DNA from: Verrucomicrobiota bacterium
GTDB lineage: Bacteria; Verrucomicrobiota; Verrucomicrobiia; Limisphaerales; J093
Direction of reading: 5' to 3'
Assembly: GCA_016716505.1 (NCBI GenBank)
Contig: JADJWF010000004.1
Location: forward strand, 762,475 to 826,474
Length of the DNA: 64,000 nucleotides
Position numbers and translations under genes: made by a program
Notes under the pieces: model-generated
Databases searched by the model: none
Told to the model about the DNA's origin: nothing
The model's input: only the letters and a program-made list of their open reading frames with translations
Part shown: one piece after another, positions 25,647-34,180 of the stretch
Numbering within the stretch: position 1 is the first letter of the stretch
Layout: every line of letters begins with the position of its first letter

Positions 25647-26826
25647 CCTGACCGAGCACGACGGGCCGCGTGGCGCCGGTGGTGGCGGGCAGATTGCCGG
25701 GCAGATGGCGCAGCCGCCGGTACGCCAGCAGCGCAAAGGCGGCCGCCTCGATCTGCTGCTTGCCCCACCCCAGCTCTTCGCTGGTCACGACTTCCACCGT
25801 GGGCTGCCATGCTTGGAGGCGGGAGCGGATGCGCCGCATCAGGTCCGGGTTGGCTGCGCCGCCGCCGCAGGCAACGACGCGTGACGGCACGCCGCCAAGG
25901 TGCAGACTGTAGTTCAAAGCCAGACTGGCCGCGGTGAACTCGCTCAACGTCGCCAGCAGGTCCTCCGGAGTCAGGTGGGCACGGGTCGCCTCGGCGAGGG
26001 CGCGTTCCCAGAACTTCTCCCCAAACACCTCGCGCCCCGTGCTCTTCGGGGGAGGTTGGTGGAAGAATTTGTGCGTCAGCCAGCGTTCAACCAGTTCCCC
26101 GTTCACCGTGCCGCGCGCGGCCCATGCGCCGTTGAGATCAAAGCTCCGCCGGCCCTTTGAGTAGTGACGCGCGGCGATGTCCATGAGCACGTTTGCCGGG
26201 CCGGTGTCGAAGGCGAGCACGCGCGGTTCCTCCCCTTCCCGCCAATCGAGGGCGGTCACGTTGCTGATGCCGCCCAGGTTGTTGACGCAGACGAATTCGC
26301 CCCGTCGGCCGAAAACAACTTGGTGGAATAGCGTCGCCAATGGCGCCCCCTGTCCCCCGGCGGCGAGATCGCCCGCCCGGAAGTTGCTCACCACCGGCAC
26401 CCGCAACGCCTCCGCCAGCCAGGCGGGCTCGCCAATCTGCAGCGTGGCGGGCGCCGCGGGGTCGGGCTGATGAAAAATCGTCTGGCCGTGCAGGCCAACG
26501 GCGGAGAGGGCAACCCCCTCCAGTTCCTTGCCCAGCCCGCGCACGAAGAATCGCCCGAGTTCGTGATGCAGCGCGCCCACTTCCCAGCTCGTCGCCGTGC
26601 CGGCCGCGGCGGCGTGCAATCTCCGCTGCAGCGGCAGCGTGTACCGCGCCTGCCAGTGCTTGCGCAGGTCCACCCGGTCCGGGCCGATCGCGCACAAGGC
26701 GTAATCCACCGCGTCCACGCTGGTGCCGGACATGATGCCGAGCACGAGCGAGGGGGAAGCGTCCTTCCCGTCGGATGAACGTCGGGCTGGCGAAACGGAT
26801 GACTTGGTCCTGGTCATCGAAGTCAA
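25633..26826 (-). CDS. anmK: Anhydro-N-acetylmuramic acid kinase
   Basis: A 397-residue enzyme of the peptidoglycan-recycling pathway: it hydrolyses and phosphorylates 1,6-anhydro-MurNAc to MurNAc-6-phosphate with ATP. Diagnostic features are GIMSGTSVDAVD (about 30-41), VGLHGQTIFH, NLGGISNVT, the FDTGPAN phosphate loop and VACGGGAANPDL near the end. Length matches the family apart from about 25 extra polar residues at the N-terminus, so the true start may be an ATG slightly downstream. MurNAc-6-P etherase is not in the window. It is convergent with the pseudopilin gene. Confidence 0.92.
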   Translation of the reverse strand: MTSMTRTKSSVSPARRSSDGKDASPSLVLGIMSGTSVDAVDYALCAIGPDRVDLRKHWQARYTLPLQRRLHAAAAGTATSWEVGALHHELGRFFVRGLGKELEGVALSAVGLHGQTIFHQPDPAAPATLQIGEPAWLAEALRVPVVSNFRAGDLAAGGQGAPLATLFHQVVFGRRGEFVCVNNLGGISNVTALDWREGEEPRVLAFDTGPANVLMDIAARHYSKGRRSFDLNGAWAARGTVNGELVERWLTHKFFHQPPPKSTGREVFGEKFWERALAEATRAHLTPEDLLATLSEFTAASLALNYSLHLGGVPSRVVACGGGAANPDLMRRIRSRLQAWQPTVEVVTSEELGWGKQQIEAAAFALLAYRRLRHLPGNLPATTGATRPVVLGQVTVP

Positions 26827-27557
26827 TCTCAGTGCTTCGATCTTGGCTCAAAAGGCCACGCGAACGAAGACTTTTCGCACGGTGCGTGTGTTGACCGGTA
26901 GTGTTAGTCCTCTGTCGGTTGGGGGGGAGATCAAGGCGGGTGGGGTTTGAGGGGGAATTGGGGGGTGCCTCCAGGCATTCCACGCCGCCGGTGAGGCGTG
27001 GAGTTGGTGGAGGGCCAAGAGCCGGGCGGCCCGCCGCGTGGGGGACGGCCACAATGGCTGGTTCGAGGTCACGGACCGAGTGGAAGCCAACGGCTACCGT
27101 GGCGGTGGCACTAACGGAGACGGTGTCAGTGAGCGTCCCCGGACGAGGCTCATCCATGCGTTGCAATGGCGTTGCGCCTTAATCGTTTCCCTCACCAACT
27201 GAAAACTGAAGAACACGAGCCGGGCGTGAGCGTAGATCGGTCTTCCCCCCGCCCTTGGTTTTCACAAGGAGATGTGGGGCTTTTGAACACAGCGTTTGGC
27301 AGCGAATAGCCTTCCGTTTGCCGGGAAGGCCGGAAATGAGCTGAAATGGACTGAGATGCGTTGCCCGGTCAGTCGAGGTTCGTTCCCAATGAACCGCCCG
27401 CGGCCCGGCCGCCTGTCCCCCCGCAAAGCGGCAGTCAGACGACTGGCCTCCCCCTGGCCGCCTTCGCCACGGGGCGCTCGAAAATCGTTGGCGACGGCCG
27501 GTACTTGTCCGACCCCCTGTCCTAGTCTGGTGCCTGCAACGAAACGAAAGGCATTCG
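26827..27557. other. Intergenic region between anmK and a small gene
   Basis: These 731 bp hold only antisense or composition-driven open frames. The part from 26900 to 27010 is unusually G-rich on the plus strand, with runs of five to seven G. A 7-bp stem CCACGCC/GGCGTGG occurs at 26980-27001. The right half must contain the promoter of the small gene at 27558, but I find no clear box. No RNA gene is recognised. Confidence 0.4.
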
Positions 27558-27749
27558 ATGAACCAGCAGCAACTTGAACTCGTGTTTGACCGCAGCGCAA
27601 GCTTCCGTCCACCGCGCCGCCCTTTGACTCCAGCCGAGCGGGCGCGCTGGTGGTTTCGGCAAATGCACCGCGTGGTGGACGCAGCCGTCGAGTGGCGCCC
27701 CACGCCGCCGGCCCGTCCGGAACAAGGACACCTGCGGCTGGCGGCGTGA
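27558..27749 (+). CDS. Small conserved-looking protein (63 aa)
   Basis: Reads MNQQQLELVFDRS, then a basic linker, then ARWWFRQMHRVVDAAVEW and a Pro-rich tail ending PEQGHLRLAA. The patterned amphipathic helix with WWF and the natural residue mix differ from the Arg/Pro-rich noise of spurious frames in this DNA. I have the impression of similar short proteins in other Verrucomicrobiota, but this is unverified. No signal peptide or membrane helix is seen. It stands alone, convergent with the SIS-domain gene 78 bp away. Function unknown. Confidence 0.6.
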   Translation: MNQQQLELVFDRSASFRPPRRPLTPAERARWWFRQMHRVVDAAVEWRPTPPARPEQGHLRLAA

Positions 27750-27827
27750 GCGGCCGACGAGGGATTGTCTCCCACATTGGCAGCCCGGCGCCGCGGCTGG
27801 CTGCCCCGGCAACCGGCGCCTGGGGCC

Positions 27828-28406
27828 CTATTGCGCCGGCGCCGCAAGTTCCGGCCGCTCCATGAAGGCGTAGCACAACAGGTGACAGATGCCCATGTGG
27901 CAGTCTTCCACACGGCCGTAGTGCGTGTCGGCAATCACGATGACCTCGTGGGCGATCTCCGCCAACCGGCCGCGCCGGGCTCCGACCAGGGCGACCGTCC
28001 GCAGACCGTGGGCATTGGCCCACTCGATCGCCTTCACCACGTTTGGTGAGTTGCCACTCACGCTCATGACGAGGACCACGTCGCCAGCCTGGGCGTAGTT
28101 CTGCAACTGCCCGACGAACACGTCTTCGTAGGCGTAATCGTTGCCGAGGGCGGTCAGCCAGCTCACGTTGTCGTTGAGCGAGAGCACGCGAAACCGGCGC
28201 CCCAGCTTGTCGGAGGAACCCTTGCCGAGGTCGGTGGCGAAGTGCGAAGCGTTGGCCGCGCTGCCGCCGTTGCCGAACGCGAAAACCTGTCGGCCCTCGC
28301 GCCAGGCATCGCGCAGCAGGGCAATCACTCGGGCGACAGCGTCGGGGGAAATCGAATCCAGCGCCGCCTTCTGCGCGGCGAGATATTGGGCGATCCAGTC
28401 GTTCAT
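27828..28406 (-). CDS. SIS-domain phosphosugar isomerase (GmhA-like)
   Basis: A 192-residue protein from the ATG at 28406; a longer frame adds an Arg/Pro-rich leader typical of noise. It has the sugar isomerase fold: FGNGGSAANASHFATDLGKG (about 44-63), VMSVSGNSPNVVKAIEWA and VEDCHMGICHLLCY. It matches GmhA/DiaA-type proteins. GmhA converts sedoheptulose-7-phosphate to D-glycero-D-manno-heptose-7-phosphate for LPS core or S-layer glycans. No heptose kinase or epimerase is adjacent, so the substrate is uncertain. Confidence 0.87.
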   Translation of the reverse strand: MNDWIAQYLAAQKAALDSISPDAVARVIALLRDAWREGRQVFAFGNGGSAANASHFATDLGKGSSDKLGRRFRVLSLNDNVSWLTALGNDYAYEDVFVGQLQNYAQAGDVVLVMSVSGNSPNVVKAIEWANAHGLRTVALVGARRGRLAEIAHEVIVIADTHYGRVEDCHMGICHLLCYAFMERPELAAPAQ

Positions 28407-29303
28407 GCACAAAGCTTGCCCCTTGGCAGGCTCCGCTAACAGCCGATTTTCGCAGCCGCCGGCCGGCGGGTGAGGGCGTTGAATGCCCCGGTCACGGCCG
28501 CTCCGCCTGGCAGGTGTAGGCGTAGCGCTGACACACATCGCAACCTACGAGAAGCCCCGGCGGCCGGTCGTGGACTCGATCGCAGCCGATGTCTCCCTAA
28601 TCGCTGGGGGGCAGGAGGAGCAGAGGCAGCAAGGAGTTCACAGGTGAAGGAGCAGCGTCGCCGGCAGCAGGAAGCCCAGCGGGATGACGCCGGCCACGAC
28701 TTGGGGGAATCCGGGCACGCCCCCGGGACGCCCGCGACGAAGGACACGAAGAATTCGAAGAAGAGAAAGGCCCTCATGCGTCCTCCGCGAACAGACCGGG
28801 TGGTGAGCTGTTCCTGCACCACCGCGTCAAGCCTGTAACCCCTTTCGGGGAAGGGGAACACCCGATACTCGGCAGCCTTCATCTCTCCCCGCACCCCGCA
28901 GAGACGTCGGCTGGACGGCGGGCAATCAACGGGCTGGCTTCTCGGCCAGTGCCGGCTGCCACAGACCCAAGGTGACTGGCGAACTGGCCGCCGCTGCGAG
29001 GCCCTGGCGAAGCGCGCCGTTGAGGCGGCGAACCTGTCGCCGAGCCATTGCGCGCAGCAGTTCGGTTTTCCGATTGGCCATGTTCGCGTCCAACTTCATG
29101 CCCTTCAAAAGGAGCATTGCCCATGCCGGGTTCGGGCCGGAAGCAATAGACTTCCGAGGAAGAAGCGGAACCGCGGAGCAGCCGGAACGTTGCCGCGCAG
29201 TAGCAAGACCGAGCGCTCGGTTCTGGCGATCGTCTTCCGACCCATGACGCCGGCAGGCGTGGCTGAGAGACCCGTTCGCGGTCCGGTCAAACGGCTGCCG
29301 GGT
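28407..29303. other. Long region without a convincing gene
   Basis: About 900 bp. Open frames here are short and Arg/Pro-rich. One at 28926-29117 (minus) contains a reasonable helix (MANRKTELLRAMARRQVRRL from 29081) and could be a tiny basic protein, but nothing else supports it. No tRNA, riboswitch or repeat is recognised. It may be decayed coding sequence or a regulatory spacer. Confidence 0.4.
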
Positions 29304-29927
29304 TCACGGGGCCTTGGGATCAGGAATGAAGACTTTTTTGCCCACCGGCAGGCGATTGGGGTTGAGATTCGGGTTCGCCTTCAACACGTCCTGAACCGTC
29401 ACCTTGACGCCACTCTGCTGATACGCAGCCACAATGGCAGCGATGGTGTCGCCGGACTTGACCTCGTACTCGTATCCCTTCCGGGGACCGGCGGGCGGAG
29501 CCGTGTCGGCTGGCGCAGAGGGCGCGGGGCGCTTGGGGGGCGTTGCCGCGGGCAGCGGTACGCTGGCGAGTTTGCGAAGCTCTTCGAGGATCAGGCGTTT
29601 GTCCTCCTCCCGCTTACGGTCAATCTCCCGGATGCTTTCCGCCAGCCGCCGCAGCTCTTCGCGCGTGACCGCGTCAGGATTCCCGCGCTCCATCTGCCGG
29701 CGCAGGGACTGCAGCTCATCCGCCAGGGCGGCCAGCCGCTTCTGGAGCAACACCTGGGCGGCCTGCGTCTCCTCCGCGCGGATCCGCAACTGTTCGTACT
29801 TTTCCTCCATCTCCTGGCGAAACGCGGCATCCGTGCCGCCGAACTGGCTCCACGCCGAAGGAAGAATCAGCAGGACGGCGGCGGCGAGCCCGCGCCGGGT
29901 CCGGGAGGAGAACACACTGGTCTTCAT
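29304..29927 (-). CDS. Exported coiled-coil LysM protein
   Basis: A 207-residue protein from the ATG at 29927. A signal peptide (about 1-28, SSRTRRGLAAAVLLILPSAWSQ) is followed by a long charged coiled coil (about 35-115, heptad-rich EEKYEQLRIRAEETQAAQ). A Pro/Ala linker leads to one LysM domain (about 150-203: YEVKSGDTIAAI...PNLNPNRLPVGKKVFIP). LysM binds peptidoglycan glycan chains, so it probably spans between the wall and another envelope component. It resembles periplasmic organiser proteins such as YbgF/CpoB in layout but lacks TPR repeats. Confidence 0.86.
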   Translation of the reverse strand: MKTSVFSSRTRRGLAAAVLLILPSAWSQFGGTDAAFRQEMEEKYEQLRIRAEETQAAQVLLQKRLAALADELQSLRRQMERGNPDAVTREELRRLAESIREIDRKREEDKRLILEELRKLASVPLPAATPPKRPAPSAPADTAPPAGPRKGYEYEVKSGDTIAAIVAAYQQSGVKVTVQDVLKANPNLNPNRLPVGKKVFIPDPKAP

Positions 29928-30063
29928 CTCGGGGAACTTAAAAATCGTTGCGGCCCCGCGCAAGGCGGCAATCTGCCCGGCTAGCCGGCGAGTTGTTCAC
30001 CGGGCAGGCTCGCCCGTTCGTTGCGCGATTGACGCCGCGATACCCGCGGACCACCCTCGCGCC

Positions 30064-31440
30064 ATGAAGCCAATTCCCGCTGCCCCGCTGTCGCGTCGTT
30101 CTTTCCTGAAGGCAGGCAGCGCCGCCACCGCGGCGTTGCCCACGCTCATTCCTTCATCCGTTTTGGGTGCGGATGCGCCCAGCCGTCGCATCCAGGTGGG
30201 CTGTATCGGCGTCGGTCCCCAAGGCCGCGGGGTGATGAGCAACTTTCTCTCGCAGACCGACTGCCGCGTGGTGGCGCTGTGCGATGTCTCAAAGCGCAAC
30301 CTCGACGAAGCCGTGAAGATGGTGAACGGAGCGTACCAGGACGAGGCCGTGAAGACGCTGCACGACTATCGCGAGCTGATCAGCCGGCCGGACATTGATG
30401 CGCTGCTCATTGCCACGCCGGATCACTGGCACGTGCCGGTCGCGCTGGCGGCTGCCCGCGCCGGCAAGGACATGTATCTCGAAAAGCCCATGGGTCTCGC
30501 GGTCGAGGAAGACCGGATGTTGCGCCGCGCGTGTCAGGAGAAGCGGATCATTTTCCAGTTCGGCACGCAGCAACGGTCGAGCCAGCAGTTCCGCCTTGCC
30601 TGCGAACTGGTCCGCAACGGCCGCCTCGGCAAGCTTCAGACCATCAACGTCTGGTGCTCCGCCAGCCGCCCGGGTGGCTCGACGACCCCCGTGCCGCCGC
30701 CGGCCGACCTCGACTATGAGTTGTGGTTGGGACCTGCGCCGCAGACGCCTTACACGGCGGGCAAAGCGTACGATGAGGGCGAGGCCTGGAAGACCTGGTG
30801 GTACAACTACGATTACGCTCTCGGCTTCATCGCGGGGTGGGGCGTGCATCCGCTCGACATCGCGTATTGGGGCCATCCGGACATGATGAGAGGCGTGGTG
30901 GAAGTCACCGGGGCGGCGGAGTTCCCGCGCGAAGGAGCGTGCAACACGTCAGTCGCCTGGGACGTGAAGTTCAAGTTCGCCGATGGCGTGACGATGCAAT
31001 ATCGCGGGACGCCCAACGGCGCCGCCCCCTCGCCCTTGAACGATCTCGGCGCGTGGAAGAAGAAGTACGGTCAGATTGTGGACCACGGAACCGCGTTCGA
31101 GGGCACCGACGGCTGGGTGATGGTGGACCGCACGCAAATCCGTACCCAGCCCGAGCACCTGATCGAGACCCAATTCGGCGAGAAGGACATCCGGCTCCCG
31201 AGGAGTTCAAACCACGTCCGCAATTTCCTCGACGCCATCAAGAGCCGGCAGCCGGCCATCTGCCCCATCGAGGACAGCGTGCAGGCAGACATCCTCTGCC
31301 ATTTGAGCGACATCGCCACGCGCGTGGGCCGACCGCTCAAATGGGACCCGAGCAAGGAAGAGTTTGTCGGCGACGCCGCGGCCAACCAGCGCCTGAAGAT
31401 CAGAACTCAGCGGCCGAAATACGCGATCCACGCCGGTTGA
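30064..31440 (+). CDS. Tat-exported Gfo/Idh/MocA oxidoreductase
   Basis: A 458-residue NAD(P)-dependent sugar oxidoreductase. The N-terminus carries a Tat signal (SRRSFLKAG at 10-18). The Rossmann loop reads GCIGVGPQGRG (about 46-56), and the family's catalytic lysine lies in YLEKPMGL. A C-terminal alpha/beta domain includes GWGVHPLDIA. Exported members of this family in Verrucomicrobiota and Planctomycetes are thought to oxidise sugars or glycosides at the 3-position, often with sugar isomerases such as the one at 39109-40005. The cofactor is probably carried out with the folded protein. The exact substrate is unknown. Confidence 0.9.
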   Translation: MKPIPAAPLSRRSFLKAGSAATAALPTLIPSSVLGADAPSRRIQVGCIGVGPQGRGVMSNFLSQTDCRVVALCDVSKRNLDEAVKMVNGAYQDEAVKTLHDYRELISRPDIDALLIATPDHWHVPVALAAARAGKDMYLEKPMGLAVEEDRMLRRACQEKRIIFQFGTQQRSSQQFRLACELVRNGRLGKLQTINVWCSASRPGGSTTPVPPPADLDYELWLGPAPQTPYTAGKAYDEGEAWKTWWYNYDYALGFIAGWGVHPLDIAYWGHPDMMRGVVEVTGAAEFPREGACNTSVAWDVKFKFADGVTMQYRGTPNGAAPSPLNDLGAWKKKYGQIVDHGTAFEGTDGWVMVDRTQIRTQPEHLIETQFGEKDIRLPRSSNHVRNFLDAIKSRQPAICPIEDSVQADILCHLSDIATRVGRPLKWDPSKEEFVGDAAANQRLKIRTQRPKYAIHAG

Positions 31441-31542
31441 TCCGCCGCCGGTGTTCGCGAGCCCGCGCCACGGATCGCCGGTCCATCAGGCTCATTCCGG
31501 CGCGCGGCGGCGGCGATCACCGTTCCCGGTTCCTGGCACCCG

Positions 31543-32115
31543 ATGGCAGCCCCCATCCTCGAAACCGCCCGGCTGCGTCTCCGCCCCATGGTCGTGGCCG
31601 ACGCGCCCGAAGTGGCTCGTCTTGCTGGCCGGAGGGAAATCGCCGATACGATGATCTCCATCCCGCACCCGTTCTCCGAAGCGCAGGCCAGGGACTGGAT
31701 CGCGCGGCAGCTCAGCCCGGAAGAGCCGCCCCCGCATCTGATTTTTGCGATCAGCCGGCGGCAGGACCCGGGGTTGGTCGGCGCGGTGGCCCTCCGGGAC
31801 ATCAACTACGAGCATGGCCAGGCTGAACTCGGATTCTGGATCGCGGTTGACCTCTGGGGCCGCGGTTTCGCCGCGGAAGCAGCGGGTGCCGTGGTTCACC
31901 ACGCCTTCACCGCGCTTGGACTCAATCGCGTCTGCGCCCACCACATGGTGCGGAACCCGGCGTCCGGACGGGTACTGGCAAAAATCGGAATGCAGCGCGA
32001 GGGAGTGCTGCGCCAGCGGGTCCGCAAGTGGGGCGTTTACGAGGATGTCGTGATGCTTGCGGTCCTGCGGGAGGACTGGCGCGACCGATCAACCCCGGCG
32101 GCGGGGCTGGTGTGA
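31543..32115 (+). CDS. GNAT N-acetyltransferase (RimJ/RimL-type)
   Basis: A 190-residue cytoplasmic acetyltransferase. The RimJ/RimL layout is clear: LETARLRLRPMVVAD at the start, ELGFWIAVDLWGRGFAAEAAGAVV (acetyl-CoA pyrophosphate loop, about 94-117) and LNRVCAHHMVRNPASGRVLAKIGMQREG near the end. Such enzymes acetylate the N-terminal residue of ribosomal proteins or small amines; the target cannot be predicted. Its last 27 bp overlap the 3' end of the convergent pseudouridine synthase gene. Confidence 0.9.
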   Translation: MAAPILETARLRLRPMVVADAPEVARLAGRREIADTMISIPHPFSEAQARDWIARQLSPEEPPPHLIFAISRRQDPGLVGAVALRDINYEHGQAELGFWIAVDLWGRGFAAEAAGAVVHHAFTALGLNRVCAHHMVRNPASGRVLAKIGMQREGVLRQRVRKWGVYEDVVMLAVLREDWRDRSTPAAGLV

Positions 32116-32919
32116 CTCGTTTCCCTCCGCTCGCGCCCGAGGCTGGGCGCGCGGCGGGGGCACGATCGGATCCGCCGCCAGCGGCGCGCCGGCAAAGCCG
32201 TACTCGCGCAGAAACTCCTCCGTGGGCGCGCGGATGTCCACTGTTCGGCGGGTGAAGGGACACCGGTACGCCAGCCGCACCGCCCGCAGCCCCATCGGCT
32301 GACTGCCCTGGGTTGCGGGCAAACCGTATAGCGGGTCGCCCGCCACCGGATGCCCGGTGGCCGCGAGGTGAACCCGGATTTGATGCTGCCGGCCTGTGAC
32401 CGGACGCGCTTCCACGAGCGAAATGTCGCCGAACAACGAATCCCGACGGCTGGCGAGCAGGCGGAAGGATGTCGCGGCCTCCTTGCCCAGCCGCGCGTCC
32501 ACCCGCACCCGGCCGATGACCTTGGGATCCGGTCCCAGTTTCAGATGGCAATCCCAGGCCGCGCGCTTCGGCACCCCGCTGACCACCGCGAGGTAGGTCT
32601 TCTCCATCGCGCGAGATTCAAAAAGGTCCCCGAGCGTCTCGACCGCGCCCCGGCTCTTGCCGAAGAGCAGGACGCCGCTGGTCTCGGCATCCAGCCGGTG
32701 CACGTGGCGGAGAAAGCTCAGTTGCCGCGACGTCGCCCAAAACGCGCCCGACCGGATGGAGGATTCGATGGCGGCCTGAAGATTCCAGCGCGTGCGCTGC
32801 CAGTTAAAGGGCACGAGCATCCATCCCACCGGCTTGTCAATCGCCAGCACGGCGCGGTCTTCGTAGAGGATCGGGAGCCGCGATCCGTCACCGAGTTCGA
32901 TGGCGTTCGGTTTGCCCAT
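32089..32919 (-). CDS. RluA-family pseudouridine synthase
   Basis: A 276-residue RNA-modifying enzyme that isomerises uridine to pseudouridine in rRNA or tRNA. The catalytic motif HRLDAETSGVLLF (about 74-86) carries the conserved Asp. VLAIDKPVGWMLVP precedes it, and RPVTGRQHQIRVHLAATGHPVAGDPLYG (about 176-203) completes the RluA core. There is no N-terminal S4 domain, as in RluA/TruC-type members. The last 25 residues are Pro/Arg-rich and run into the overlap with the GNAT gene, so the C-terminus may be a recent extension. Confidence 0.92.
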   Translation of the reverse strand: MGKPNAIELGDGSRLPILYEDRAVLAIDKPVGWMLVPFNWQRTRWNLQAAIESSIRSGAFWATSRQLSFLRHVHRLDAETSGVLLFGKSRGAVETLGDLFESRAMEKTYLAVVSGVPKRAAWDCHLKLGPDPKVIGRVRVDARLGKEAATSFRLLASRRDSLFGDISLVEARPVTGRQHQIRVHLAATGHPVAGDPLYGLPATQGSQPMGLRAVRLAYRCPFTRRTVDIRAPTEEFLREYGFAGAPLAADPIVPPPRAQPRARAEGNESHQPRRRG

Positions 32920-33032
32920 GCGCGAAACCTAGCAGTCATGTCGGGCACCGGCGAGCGGCTATAAACCCGCCTTCAAACCGTAATTGGCGCCCGGGCCGCG
33001 TCGGGCCATGCTCCCCCGCGAGTGAGGGTCAC

Positions 33033-33389
33033 ATGAAAGAGATCAAATCAGACGAATTGTTCGCCAACCTGACAACCTTCCTGAAGGACAAAGGCATCGA
33101 ACTGACCGAGGGATCGTACAGCCAGCGCATCCGCCAGGGGTGCGACTTGTTGGCCGATGCGGTGAATCTGACCCAGGCCGGCCTCGCCCGGGCCAAAGCA
33201 GAAATAGACGAGAAACTGGAACACATGCGGCGGATCATCCACGAGAAGACCGCGCCCAAGACGCCAGCCGCGTCACCGAAGCGTCCCCGCGCCGCGACGC
33301 CGCGACGGAAAAAGGCCCCCGCGAACAAGACGAGCCGGGCGGTGAGGAAGTCGGCCCCGCAACGCCGGCCGCGCAACAAGGCGGTCTGA
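33033..33389 (+). CDS. Small protein with histone-H1-like basic tail
   Basis: A 118-residue protein. Residues 1-72 form a predicted helical domain (SDELFANLTTFLKDKGIEL, then GSYSQRIRQGCDLLADAVNLTQ). The rest is a Lys/Arg/Ala/Pro tail (KRPRAATPRRKK, RKSAPQRRPRNK) like those of bacterial histone-H1-type proteins such as AlgP and HctB. Nucleic-acid binding is plausible. No named domain is recognised. A good ribosome-binding sequence (GAGGGTCAC) precedes the ATG. It is transcribed away from the pseudouridine synthase gene and convergent with the DUF3365 gene. Confidence 0.75.
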   Translation: MKEIKSDELFANLTTFLKDKGIELTEGSYSQRIRQGCDLLADAVNLTQAGLARAKAEIDEKLEHMRRIIHEKTAPKTPAASPKRPRAATPRRKKAPANKTSRAVRKSAPQRRPRNKAV

Positions 33390-33466
33390 CACCAAGGACG
33401 CTCGGCGTCCGACTACCGGCGGTCTGGCGACGACCGCAGCGCGATTCCGGTCTCCACTGCCAGCCA

Positions 33467-34180
33467 TTACGGACGGCTTGCGGGGGTCGCCCCCTCGAGG
33501 CTCGCGCGGCTGAATTCGACCCGCCACAGCCCCCGCAAGTCGCCGAGTTTGAAGCCGGTAGCCTGGTCACGCGGATACAACTTGGCGATCGCCGCCAGCG
33601 TTTCGGGCAGCACCTCGGTTCCCGGCGCGCCGTGGCACTGCAGGCACAGGCTGTTGGTGATCACGATCGGGGCGTAGAAAACGAACCTGTCGGCGGCGTT
33701 GGTCAACAGGGTGGGAGCGACCGCATTCGTGTCTTTCGCCAGGGCGGCTTCGTACCGCTTGATCAATTCCAGCTCTACCGCGCTGGCGGCGCCCTTGGGA
33801 TTGCGCGGCCGGTGGGTCACCCGGCGGATGTCGGCGTTCAGTTCCTTCGCCACCTGCTGCGTCAGCGGGTCCGCCAGCACCGAGCAGTACGGCAGCGCGT
33901 TGGTCACGCCGCTGGTCTTGATGGCGTGCAGCAAATTCGAGCTCAGCAGACCGAAGGTCCGTGTGGCGGCCTGCCGCCCTTTGGCCAGCGCCCGCTCCTC
34001 GAGCGACGGTGCGGTCGCGTCGGAGCTGGCAGCGGACGCCAGGAGGACCGGGTGGCTCCCGGCCTGCGTTTCCAGACACGCCGGCGCGAGGCACACGGAG
34101 GACCGCTCGCGTGAGACCACCAACACGGTCGCCACGGCGGCGAAGACTAGGAAGGCTTGCTTGGCAAAGTTCCGTTTCAT
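33467..34180 (-). CDS. DUF3365-type periplasmic c-haem protein
   Basis: A 237-residue exported protein. A signal anchor (KQAFLVFAAVATVLVVS, about 6-22) is followed by a Tll0287-like (DUF3365) domain. The haem-binding CLQCH occurs around residue 178, with the family's TNALPYCSVLA and YPRDQATGFKLGDLRGLWRVEF segments. Such domains bind a c-type haem and often act as redox or gas sensors at the front of histidine kinases; here it stands alone. The start overlaps the DUF4405 membrane gene by 4 bp, so the two products are likely partners. Confidence 0.87.
   Translation of the reverse strand: MKRNFAKQAFLVFAAVATVLVVSRERSSVCLAPACLETQAGSHPVLLASAASSDATAPSLEERALAKGRQAATRTFGLLSSNLLHAIKTSGVTNALPYCSVLADPLTQQVAKELNADIRRVTHRPRNPKGAASAVELELIKRYEAALAKDTNAVAPTLLTNAADRFVFYAPIVITNSLCLQCHGAPGTEVLPETLAAIAKLYPRDQATGFKLGDLRGLWRVEFSRASLEGATPASRP

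Noticed and set aside
28926..29117. Tiny basic protein on the minus strand
   Set aside because: It has one plausible helix, but the ribosome-binding sequence is poorly placed and the surrounding DNA looks noncoding.
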